From NCBI GenBank assembly GCA_029948255.1, contig JALIZF010001380.1:186001-250000 (forward strand): a stretch of DNA of 64,000 nucleotides. The letters are read 5' to 3'. This DNA comes from Telmatactis stephensoni (taxonomy: Eukaryota > Cnidaria > Anthozoa > Actiniaria > Isophelliidae). Under the pieces are notes generated by a model. That model had not been told where the DNA came from and did no database searches. It worked only from the letters and a program-made list of their open reading frames with translations. A program made the position numbers and the translations under genes. Position 1 is the stretch's first letter. Every line of letters begins with the position of its first letter. This document shows positions 11,766-24,800 of the stretch, piece after piece.

Positions 11766-12184
11766 TAGAGTGGTTTTCATTTGACCATGAAGGAATAGAC
11801 AAACTAATAGTTGGTATTAGTATTCACCAACATAAGGGCTATTACAAATCCTGTATTCTGATTGGCTCCCTAACCTCGGGCTATTGGTGATAGCCCGAGT
11901 TGAGAGGAAGCGCGAGTAATAATATCAATAAAACATTTTGCTCTCTTTGTTTTGTTTAGTCTCATTCACCTTTGGCCCAATAAGTTGGTGAATACTAAAA
12001 CAATTAGACCTCTCGGCCTCATGGACTACGAGTTTGAATAGCCCATTCGGCCTACGGCCTCATGGGCTATTGACTCGTAGTCCATTCGGCCTCGAGGTCT
12101 AATTGTTAAGTAGCCATTGTTTTCTTTTGTTTCTTACCACTAAATAGTCATTTTTCTTTCACTGTCAAAATGAAAATCACTCTA
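11766..12184. mobile_element. 419-bp TIR element with internal stem-loops
   Basis: TAGAGTGGTTTTCATTTGAC pairs with GTCAAAATGAAAATCACTCTA at the right. Inside are a TTGGTGAATACTAA inverted pair (to 11999) and a 47-bp stem around 12003-12107 (ACAATTAGACCTCTCGGCC / GGCCTCGAGGTCTAATTGT). Confidence 0.5.
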
Positions 12185-12882
12185 TAAACAGCCCTTAGCT
12201 AACAATTTATTTCACGGGTTAGGTAAAACCAATCTGTCATGAATGGCGGGAGAAAATTGACAAAAGAACGGCATTAAAAGCTTAACCAGTTAAACCGGCG
12301 ATAACGTCTCAAACACGAGTTGGTACTGTATATATATAGCTATTTCAAAAAGGGTTTTCCTTGGGTTTGTTGCAAATTACATTTAAAGACTGAAATGCAT
12401 TAGGAACAAAGTGTAATTGGGGGTAATAGGGCAACACTCTGGTAGAATATGAGCAGACTTTTGAGAAGAATTTTGAGAAAAAATAACAAAACTTTTACAC
12501 CCAAAATTGCATTTCATTAGTGGAATGCAACATGCAACCAAATCGAGGAGAGCCTTTTTGGAATAGGTTTATATCTACAGCCAATCACAGCAAAAAGGAA
12601 ACACTCAAGTGAGCAACACTTAACATTTTCCACATCCAAGGTGTAATGCTTGACATTCAACTCCTTCAATAACCACATAGATGATGCTGGCCTCCATGAC
12701 CATATCAGTCGATATCTGGATTCAATAATACGCACTGCCCAAACCAAAGTCATTCCAGGCGATGTTATTTAGATCATTATGCGATGAATCAAAAATAGTT
12801 TAAATTTTTCTATATCTTTAAATTTAGAAAGAAGCCATCGCTCTAGCGTGTAGTTTTATCGTTTTCTGGCTGTATTTGGTGT

Positions 12883-15800
12883 TTAATTGATCATTTCGAG
12901 GTACGCCGTTGGTACATAGCCCTCGTTATCAGAGTTCGGCTGTATGACTTTGGTCCACCCGCTGCCATCAGAATCAACCTCTGTAACGATCAATTCTTCG
13001 CCTTCATGTACAGCTAACTCTCCGTCGTTTGTCCCTGAAAAACGAAACGAATTCTATTTCTATTGTTCTGTATAAATCTGTATAAATAGAGCAGATTTCA
13101 TATGGCTGGGAAAACGGCACGGTCAATGTACGGTACGGTTACGGCAGGAATTTTGATCGTTTTTATAGACATTACGGCACTGACACGGTCACGGTACGGC
13201 ACGGTTAGTTTCCCACTCATACGAAAACCGCTCTGCAGGAGAACAAATCGTTCGGCCGGCTTTCGAACCTTCTCGGCCGAGAATGTGCTGTATAGATCTG
13301 TCTGTATTTTGTGAGGGGCAGCATTAAGCCCACTTGAAGCGGAGCGGTGATTGGTTAAAAAAAACAATGGTCTTTTGAAAACGGCAAATGAAAACAATGA
13401 ATCCTATTGTACTCCATTTCCAACCAGAAATTGCGTTCAAACCCTCATCGTGCTATCCGTTTTGTGATGGATGAAAAAAAAAAAAACTGCAAATGACTCG
13501 GCGGCAGCGAATGAAAACCTTAGTAGGTCATACCTTCAAAATCGTAAAGCACTCTGCATTTTTCTTCTTCAAATTCGCCATCTTCCTCAGGCTCCTCAAC
13601 TGGTGGGACCAAAAGACTTGGAGCTGGGGGAGGTGCTGGGGGAACGTTGTCAGCTGGAGCTGGGGGAGGCTGTGTACTTGAAGGTTTTGAATAGCTTGGG
13701 GGAGGTGCTGGGGCGGGCGTTCCTTCTATGGTTGCTAGATAGGATTGGTACTTGAATAACTCCATACTACAACGATCCAAATCTTTTGCATTCGTTCGAA
13801 GATCTTCTTCTAGTGATGCTGGATCCCCCAGGGATGGATTTTGTTGGTATACTAAAGACATCTTTTCCATGGCTTCTCTATAGAAATACAAATTGTAATA
13901 TAATGTATACAGATATTTGCACAAACAGTGACCCTTTCCAGTGGCGGATCCAGGATTTTTTTAAGGAGGGGGACCAATGGGAATTTTCCAACTATTGTAT
14001 TTTGCGTCGTTCTCAAAGATTCTATGGTTTATTTATGAAAATATAATACTCAAAATGTATTCAGTAAATAAAATGAAAAAGGCTGCTTTTAAATTATAAA
14101 AGAAGTAAAAAAGAATCAGTACATTTTTTGAGGGGGATCCGCCCCTGCTTTCAGATTATTCACAGACATACTCAAGAATTCAATTGTAAAGAACACGGGA
14201 TTTTGCTCATTTTGACAACTTCAATGCAAAGTTTAGTCCAGAACTGGACCCACTTTATCTTCGCGCGCGCGGCCAAAATTTAAAATTGGAGCGAGCGATG
14301 TGACGATAACGGACGCGATAATTTTCTTTCGAATGCGCGCGCGCTTCTTTTATTTCTTCGTTCACTCTTTATTGTATATAATTGTTATTGAGAAAAGTGG
14401 GTCCAGTTCTGGACTATGCAAAGTTTTAAAAGGTATAATAAGACTAACCTTGAAGACTTTAGTTGCTGTACTTGTTGTTCAAAAGATTTGATGTTTTTCT
14501 TGCAAACCCGTACTTGTTCTCCTGGTGGAAGTTGATTGAAGTCATTCCCATCGCCTTCAACCTAAAGCGGCAAGAATCGAGAATATGTTAGCCTTGTTTC
14601 ACAATAGTGCTGTAATCATGATAATATTCAGTGCGAATCAAAAACTGTAATAATTGTTGTATGGCAGTGATTTGAAGTGCTTTAACCTGTATTCTTGGTT
14701 TGCACTGACGTCATCATAAAATTTTTCGGGCTTAATATAGAATATTTTTGAATAAAATGTCTTGCATCAAAAAAAGTAGTTGAAGGTTTGTATCTATACG
14801 AAATTTTTAGTCATAAGAATATTTTGATAACGAGATACGAGCGATCAAATATCTTCGTTGTTTGGTGTGAAATGTATGGGTCCGCCATCTTGGTGCACAA
14901 CCTTTGTACACCAACATGGCGGACATTAACACGAAGGACCAAAATCACATTAATATCGCTATAATTCATGTTTTCTATGCAAATATTCACCAAAACACAC
15001 TTATTTATCACTTACAAAGTTAAAGTCGTACGATTTGAATCACATTTGCCTATATTTCTGCGTCTTTACGATATACGTGACAGTGTTGCGTGACAGAAAT
15101 TGACTCGCAATAAATCGAAAACCATTCATTGAAAGAACTCGTTTTTTTGTGTGAGGACTTTTCTTAATGATATAAACAAAATATCTAGGAAACAGTTTCG
15201 TGTGATGAATAGTTTAGATTTTAGCTTTTTGATGACGTCACATGCAAACCAAGAATAGCAGCTCTTGTGAGGGGACTGGAGGGGGGGGGGGGGGGGGGGA
15301 GAGGAAACCCAGAGCCATCTTTCTTTCTTCTCTCCCTGTCCTTTCCGAATTTAAAAAGGGTTGCTACACACACCCCGCGTGGGGGCCTCCATTGTGAAAG
15401 GATCAGGTATGCTCATCGGAAATCTTAAAAAATACGCCTAAAAGATACCAGAAGCCTTTTAAGAAGGGCGTGGCTGGACGATTTTTTAACCCCTAAGAGA
15501 TACCAGTGATAACAAGCTAATGAACATTATTATGATGAACATAAAATTGAATGGACGACACCCTTTTGTTGGGCAAATTTCTTCCATTTGAGAACAAGAT
15601 AATAAGCGATGGGCTCTTTTGATACCCTAAAAGAGATCAGAAATGCAAAACTCTAAACTTCAATTTTAACACCCTAAAAGATACCAAATTGCTGATTTTT
15701 ACCCCTAATTAATTTTTAATAGGAGGCAGCATGGCCGAGTGGTCAGAGCGTTGGTCTCGTAATCTGGCGGTCCCAGGTTCGATACCCGCTCTGGCCACTA

Positions 15801-18800
15801 GCTGAGACTGAATTTGTTCCGATTTCGATTAGTTCAAATTCAGTTTCTCGGCCATGCTTGTAATATAGCCAACTGGTTCGCCTCCTTGCCAGTTGGGATT
15901 CTTAAACACTTTATGTTTACCGATTATCAGTGTGTATTTATTTCAGGATTTGAGGACCAGGTTGGAAAAAAGCCTTGCTTTACCTGTTATATCCTCGTTA
16001 AAACAAAGAGTCTTTTTTTTTTTTTTTAAGAGATATGACAAGCATAGTACACGATCCTTTTACAATGGAGTCCCCCCTCCCCAGGACACACACACATCCT
16101 AAGCAGTGCCTATACTTGTGGTATTTCATTCACACCACAAGGCTTCTTGCAATTATGATTGCAATATGGTGCTAGTGTGAAGCAGTGTTAAATATTTAGC
16201 CAAAGCAATTTAGAATCACATAGAATCAACTAAAATTATTAAAGGGAACTATTAACATACTTATAGACAGTATACCTTTTTTGTTTTACCAAACAAGGTT
16301 TTCTTCTTCTTCTCTTTTTTAATATTCTTTTTACTTGATGGTGTATTTGTACTTCCGCTTTTACCATACTCCTCAAATGCTATATCACCAGGGGGAACTA
16401 ATGCTGTTTTGTTTTGATCCATAAGTGTTGCAGAATCCTAAGTAATAGTAATGAAATCAGTGATCAGTGACATGTGGGACGTAACAAATAATAAAAGCCC
16501 TCTATGAGGACATGTGGTTACTGGTAGTCAAAACATGTAACATCTGCAATCCACCATCACAGATTTTTATAGAGTTATGACTTTAGTTTGCAGGAATATA
16601 CATTGTATAATCAGTCTCAGTACATATAGATAACTGGTCTTACTACTTGTAAAATGTCCCAACCTGTTATCCAAACCTCATAGTGGAGATCAAGGACTAG
16701 GTAGACACAAATAAGCCAATAAATAGCCTGTGTTGCTGGCAAACTGCAGACCGCCAGCAACACAGGCTAACCCATGAAATCCTCAGGACCAGAAATGGTG
16801 TCCACTTATGAGAGATTTCTACGAATTTAGCCACTAGCCATCACATGGAGTACTTCATGTGATGGTCATGAAATTGTTGTAAATGTACAAACTTTTTCAT
16901 AATTTATCGACTTGATATAACTTGATTTGCTGCTTTGTTTATATTATTTTATTAAAATATAGTTCTAACCTTCATTTGAAATAGTATTTTCAACAATTCT
17001 TTAGATAAGTAAATGAACAAATCAGGCTGGAAAAGTCTGTACATTTGTACAACAATTCATTGACAATGTCCAAACAATAGACCATTTTACAGTTACGTCT
17101 TGGTCAACCACAGCCTCGACTGTATGTAATATATTCTTTTCAGTTTGGTAACAGCTCATGAAAAGGCAAGAAATGCACACAAATGAACCAGGGAGGTGTA
17201 AACGAACAAAGAACAAACCTGTCAAAATCAAAAGCATTTGCTTTGTTCATTTACTTCTTCCTGTACATTCATTGCCTTTTCACGGGCTGTTACCAATGAA
17301 CTCCAAAGAATATATCATGCACAGTTGAGGCTGTGGTTGACCAAGATGTAACTGTAAAATGGTCTAATCATTGACGATGTCCAAACAATTTTGTGACCTT
17401 AACATGAAGTACTCCATGTGATGTGCATGTTGCTAGTGGCCAATCAGTGAATTAAAAATACATTACCTTTGCACCATCAACTGAAGCTGCATTATCTTTC
17501 ATATTATTTAAACAAGTCTGGATAATAGGCATCACATTGCAATGGATATCTGAATACTCTGTTAATAATGTCCCTATTTTAGCAATCCTTTTCTCTTCCA
17601 TTGCTTGTAGCTCCTATATCAAGAAACAAAAGCACTATCATTAAAGAGGGCAGTCCTATAAACAGTACAAGTGAGATGTCAGTGCAAAAACAGCATAGGT
17701 GATCTTCAACAACAACTTCTCCTATGAAATTTCAGGGAGAATTTAACATTTTAAAATTAAATTTTGATCACAGTTCACTTGTTCTTTCTGCACTGATGTC
17801 TTTAACTGTACACAGTATATTGGGGAGAGGGGTACAATGTATATACACTAAAGCCAGTCCCCCACCCCCTTGAGTAAGCAACTTCAATCTCATGGATGGT
17901 AAAATTACTTTTTTCTGTAATCAATCTACAGTGGAACCTCAATTATAACAATGTGCTTTGAGGGACTGGTAAAATTAGATCGTTATGTCAGGCAAACGTT
18001 AAATCGGGTTCTGTTCCATGTATTTACTGTGCTAAAACATTGGTTGGGCTGATGTTGATCAATGTACTGGGAACATTGTTACATTGAGGATTGTTATATT
18101 GGGGTTCAACTGTAATATTAATGGAAAATCTGCAATATCGTATTTACTCCTTTAAATGCTGCGGCACTTATTACATTTTCATTAATACTTTTGAAGAAGC
18201 GCTAATTCGGGGACAGCATTAATTCAAGGGCCACATTTGAAAATCAAAATATTTTGGAATGATTTTATTTATTATTCCAAAAAAAATTAATTGTTAACAA
18301 CAAAATAAGTGCATTTCAAACATTCAAACCTCATATTTTTCACAAAATTTCAACATTGAGTTACACTGTACTTGCTTTCTTCCTTATTCCAGATGACAGC
18401 CCTATAGTTCTTTGAATAAGTGCTATATTAAATGAATATGTGCAGTGCTTATTCGAGGGTGGTGGTTATTAAAAATTAAGTGTTTAATGGGGGGCAGCAC
18501 TTAAAGAGTAAATATGGTAACTGAATTAAGAGGCTGTGGCAAACAGTCTGCGGGAGGAAAGAAGGTTCATGAAATCACCCACATGTACGTTTACTAACAT
18601 TAAAGACAGCAGGCATTTCATTGGAATAATGTAGTGTCTGTTTGCTGTTTGTTTTGTCCAACTGCTGTCGATATTCATCTTTGGCTTTGTCAGCTGCTTG
18701 ACCTTTCTCCATTGATGCTGCTTTACACTATTAATAACATAATTACATGTAAGACATATTCATCAATTAAAATTACTGACAATAAAGATGATAACAATCA

Positions 18801-21800
18801 TCATTATAATTATAATAATGAAATGGCCCAATGCTGGTTTAAAAGGATGTCTAGCTGGGTGCATAGCTACAAGTACAAGGTTGCAAATAAGTGCTGGTCA
18901 TCAGACAAACATAAAAAAAATGCCAAATTTTACTGGCAAATGATTCGCTGGTTGAATATGTTACAATTTTATTTCTACTGTTTTTGTTTTTTTTCTGACC
19001 AGACTTGGATTTTGATGGCTCAAGTTTGCCTGATAGATGACCTGCTTATCAAAAGAAATATTTGAAATGTGGACTAGCTTGCATGTTAACAGAATGCTTT
19101 GCAGAGTCCTTATACTGTAATCAACACTTAGCATTAATCAAGTACCAGAAGTAAATGAGCCATCTATTAGATAGTTTAATAATTTGTCCAAACACAAATG
19201 TCTTGCGTGTTAATAGAATGCTTTGCAGAGTCGTTATTTAACAAATAGATTCCATTTTTCCGTGTGTCTGTACTCTAATCGATGCACAGATGATATCAAA
19301 ATGTGGCGAGAACAAATAAGTATGCCACGAGACGAAGTCGAGCGTGACTGTTGTTCTCACCACATTTTGACGTCTTCTGCGCATCGATTGGAGTACAGAC
19401 GCACGGAAAATGGAATCTATCTGTTTTATATAATATTTATTGAAGCATTCCAACCAATCAGAGCGCGCGTAAGATTCAATGACGCCATCTATTTGTGTGT
19501 ACTATAATCACACATGGTTGTTCGACCAATCAGAGCGCACGTAATATGCCAATTATTATATAAACTGTAATCAACACTTAGCAATCAAGTACCAGTGAGA
19601 AGTAAATGAGCCATTTATTAGATAACTAGACAGTGTAATTTGTCCAAAGAAAGAAGTTGGTGATTGAGAAATGATCAGTAGTTGGAAAATAAAAAGAACA
19701 TTGCAGAGCACCATCCAGCTCTTTTGGATAACAGTGCAACTTCCGATGCAATCCTTGTAACTGAATTTAAATATTTCAGTCATAAAAATCAATCTTTGTT
19801 ACCTTTTCAACTTCTAGTTTTGTTTTGCTCATATCCTGATCTGCTTTTTGAAAAATCCCCAGAGCTTGCTCTGCTTCACCACTGGCTCTTTCATAGGATT
19901 TTTTGACCTGAATTCATAATATAAATTTACATTTCAAAAATCAACATGTGAGTTGAGTGTTGTATATACACTGTAGAGTATGTTTTTTTAATGTTTTTTT
20001 TTCTTGTTACATGGCCAACCCATGTGCTTGCTGCTGCTCATGCAATATATAGATGCATTACTCTCTATAATAACATTTGTTGATCCATGCACATAGCTTT
20101 CTTCGTTACTGGACTATGTATACTGCATGAGGTTTAAGTGTTATGTACAACATGTACATGTAGCAATTGATCAGAACTTACAACTTCAAGTGCCTTCATG
20201 GACTGATCCAATGCATCTTGGACTTTTTTGGCTTCTGACAGGTGCTAGGAGACAGAAAACAAAGTTTTCAAACCAAGTTTTCTTCAAAGGATTTGAAGGG
20301 ATCAATATTAAGTATTTGTCACATTATTAGAGATGATCGACTATAATGTCCTTTGGAAGAGTATCTAAAGGCACAAAGTTACATGTAATTGTCTGACTGA
20401 CAATTATTTTTTGAAGTGCATTTTTTGTTTTATTTTCTGATATCATCGCCTGATTCACAAAATGGAAAACTAATCCAGATCCCTGAACAAAATAATTATA
20501 TTCTAATGACTCAACCTGATCAACATACCATCATTTGCAGCTAAGCGTGTATACTATTCACTTTGTTTCTGAAATCCAGAGAAAGAATTTGCCTTTTTAA
20601 CCAAAATATTTTTAGCATCCACCAAACATTAACGTTATGGTTGACTAACTTCTGTGTTTCAGCAACCAGTTTGTTTTAGTGACCAGCTAGTATACACGCT
20701 TAGCTGCAAATGACAGCGTACATGTATCAATTCAGTTCCATCTCTTCTATACATGCACTGTTCATAATTGCATTGTGATATATGTATATATTACCTTTCG
20801 CCTTTCATTTTTGAGCTCAGCATATGTTTGCTGTAACTCTTTGTAAACTTTAACATTCAAATTTTCTGCAATTAACTCATGCTGACCAGCTAAGTCATCT
20901 GTCTCCTTGACAACCCCAACAAATGACTTATGGAATGTAAACCTTCAAATTAAAGTGAAATATTACAGTAAGTTATAATATTACATATAAATAATAATTT
21001 TGGGGGCTAATCATCTGCATCACAACCTAAAGGCTGAATTATTAGGATACAGCTCAACATGGTCAGGTTAAAGGCCTGTAAATGATGCACTTTGCTGCCA
21101 GCATGCAGCCTATGTCAGTCCCAGAGCACAAGTTTAGGATAATTGAAACAGTGTTGCTAGTTGTGAGGAAGGAAAATTGGAGTAACCATGCATGCAGAGG
21201 AAGAACCTTGAGGCAATGGAGAGACCAACTAATGTGACTCAAGTACGTTCCAATGCCCCAACTGGGAATGAAACCCCCAATAACAGTAGTGAAAGTCAAG
21301 TGCTGAACTATGTACAATATGCCACTAGCCTTGCTATCCAAAGTTAACTGTGGATACAACTGACAAATACAAGGAGAATATACAAGAAAAGTGTAAGCCA
21401 TCTTTGATCAAATATTGAATTCTCCTTAAGAACTAAAAGATCCTTCTGGAGAACTTAGAATTTGATCAGTTGGTGCAACATAACACCTAATATTCTTCCA
21501 TGGATCTCTCCCATTAAAATGCACTTAATATATAGATCTTTCATATCTTATCTGTTCTGCAAGGATGCTTGTGTGCCCATCTACTGTACTTCATTTTTTT
21601 AGTCTATATTATGAAAAATGTGTGGTGCTCAAAACTCACTTTTGATCTTCTTCCTCTTTCTTCTTTGGTTGAAAAGATCTTGCAAGTTTTCTGCACAAAA
21701 AAAATGGCCGATTCAGTTTAATCAAGATTTCACATTAGCCTTAGGCTGCACCTTTCCCTAACCTGCTACTGTAAGATCGTTTGTATAAATACATAACATG

Positions 21801-24800
21801 TCATTTACATCCAGTTGTACTTGACAGTTAATACAGATGAAGGAAAAATATGTATGAAGGTACTTACCCGGGGGGGGGGGGGACTCCTATATATAAGAGG
21901 ACGGGGATACTTGTCGGAAATTTTAAAAATGACCCCTAAAAGGTACCAAAGTCATATCCGGGTGGGCGTGGCAATACATGTTTTTACCCCTAAAAGGTAC
22001 CAACTCAAAAACAAATTTAAAAATTTAACATTTTGCATATTTTAGTTAATCAAGCGATCAATTGTTTCTATTTATATCCGAATAATTTGATGGTCGTGCA
22101 ATCCGATCTTTGTTTCCAGTATTTAATTCAATTCAAATTCAATTTCAAACAATTTGAAATTGAACAACGACAAGACTGAGGTATTGATCCTCCACTCAAA
22201 GCATCGTCCGATGCCTCCGCTTCAGTCCGTTAAAGTTGGTGATGTACTTGTCAAATCCACTAACAATGCACGAAACATTGGTGTCATTTTTGATACAACA
22301 ATGAACCTTGAGAAGCACATTAATGACATTTGTAGGGTATCTTTTTATCACATTAGAAATATCTCACGTATTAGAAGATATCTAAGCTTTGAGTCTGCGA
22401 AGACGTTAGTCCATGCATTTGTTATATCTCGTATAGATAACAATAATGCTTTATTATATGGTTTACCTGATTATCTAATTAAACGCCTACAGCATGTGCT
22501 TAACACAGCTGCTAGACTAGTATCATTAACACGTAGGATAGAAAGTATAACGCCTATACTTTATGAGCTTCATTGGCTCCCAGTACAATATCGTATTATT
22601 TTTAAAATTTTGTTATTTTCTTATAAAATAACTACAGGTGTTGCACCTGAGTATCTTAATGTTCTCTTAAATCGATACGAACCTAAACGTAGTTTAAGAT
22701 CACAGCATAAATTTTTTTTGGAGCAGCCAGGGTATAAACTCAAATCATATGGTCTACGTTCATTTTCCGTGTGCGCTCCTATGCTCTGGAATAAGCTTCC
22801 TACTTACATTAAAGAGAGTTCTACTTTAGCTATTTTCAAGAAGAATCTTAAAACTCATCTGTTTAAGGAAGCTTTTAATTTATAGTTTTATTGTAATTAA
22901 GCATTAGTTTTTTCAATTCCTCATAGTATTTTTAATTATAAGTTTTAAGAGCATCCTTTCTGCACAGTTCATACCTATAACATAATCATAGGTACTCAAT
23001 TTTTATAGTTACTTTTAGATCAGTAGTTTTCTTAGATATTATCAATTTAGAATTGCAAATATATAAACATAGTTTCTTAATAGTATTTTTTGTATATGGC
23101 ATTATATATCATAAGTAGTATTATTGTAAAGAGTTTCATGAGAAGCGCATTTGGGCACATTGGAAAATGCGCTATACAAATAAAGTTATTTATTTATTAT
23201 TTATTATATTAATCGTTAATGGAGGGAAAAATTACCCTAAGAGGTACCAGCTACAACGGCGTGCAGAACCTGTTGAGACACTGTCCCAATTTTGGCCTTA
23301 ATTAGCCAACCCTGTTTTATGGTCCCCCTTCCCCCCTCTCTCAATGTTGAGTAGGCCGGGGAGATTCCTGCTAGGTCCAACACTTGACCCAACCAACATT
23401 GTGTCGGGGGGAGGGGGTTTCAGAATATATGGCGGTTCCACGACTTACATGGTGGGTATAATATCAAAAAACGTCAATTTTAGGGCACAATGTCTCAACC
23501 ATTCTGCACGCCGTTGTCTGAGACCTATAATATTAAATAACTAGAAAAAATAATGCAATCATTTGGTGGTTTTACACTAAACTTGTAGTAGTCAAAGGTA
23601 GGCTCTGTATGCTACAATTTCGGGTGACATTGATTTGACCTAACAAAATACTAGCGATAAAAGCCAATTTGGGAATTTATTCAAATCGTATCAATTAAGG
23701 CCAGTATGGGGACTGGTTGGATCGCGTGCTTTTCAACTCCTGTAGAAATTAAGCACAAAGGCTGTTGTCAATGGCAACATGCCATCACATAAGACTCTGT
23801 TAATATTTACTTTTTAAAAGGTCAAATATCTTATTATGCATCAAAATTCGTTTTGTGCGATATTAAAATGCCACGTAAATAAATGTGAAACTTCGAAATA
23901 CTCCCATATTTTGATACCCATGTACCCGTGACTGCGATAGCAGAATAGTATTTTACCACACGGCTCACAGCAAAGCTCATTTCTGCCTAAATTACAACAC
24001 TATAGCACAGTTTGTACGAATCGAGATGCCGACTTACATATGCAAATTGTTAGATGTTGAACTCACGGTCAAAAGATTGACCCCCATAAGAGTCCTAGTT
24101 AAAGAAATTTGTGATCGGACACATACAGGGGTCAGACGAAGGGTAATTCATGCTCAGTCGAGTGTTTTGATGGACAATTGCCTAAGTATCATTTCCTTTG
24201 ATGATCGCGACGGTTAACCATGGCCACGGTTAACCATGACGCCCATAAAGAGATACAGTAAATTAGTGTATTTAAACATCGGTTAACCTGGTTAACCGTG
24301 TGACGTCACGAGCGGGTTTTTAAGCTGAAAGCGCAAAAGAAAACTCGATATACAGCCACTTGATACTGCAAACAAGTTTTATACTACAAGACAGGCCTAA
24401 TCTTCAGTGTTGCTCTTCTAATGTTATACGTTTTACAGTAATTCTTTAAAATATCGGCGTCATTTATCAACACAATGACGTGACGCTGGAAATTGGTTTA
24501 ACAGCTAGAAATTGGTTTTACAGCTGACAGGATATATAATTATGAAACCTGTCATACTCTAAAATACATCTTCTAGTTTTGAAACTTTTCACATTTATTA
24601 TTGGTGTTTTTGTTGTTGTTGTTGTGTTGTTGTGTTTTTTTGAAACTAATTTATCGTTCTTGGCCTTGCGTCTATTTCCACTCCTAAAAATGTATTCACA
24701 ACCAAATTAGCGCGCGCTTGTGTGATGGTTCTATCAAGCGCGCGGTTTTCCAACGTCTATATTTGAATAGGTAGATAGGTAGACTCACTCCTATGTCTTT

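Noticed and set aside
13098..13397. 99-aa minus-strand and 70-aa plus-strand ORFs
   Set aside because: Both run through the palindromic family 2 transposon in the last CIP4 intron.
15721..15805. tRNA-Thr-like gene
   Set aside because: Boxes A and B are present but the T-arm and acceptor pairs fail and a SINE body follows.
18634..19065. 143-aa plus-strand ORF
   Set aside because: It is antisense to a CIP4 exon and its intron, with no recognisable domain.
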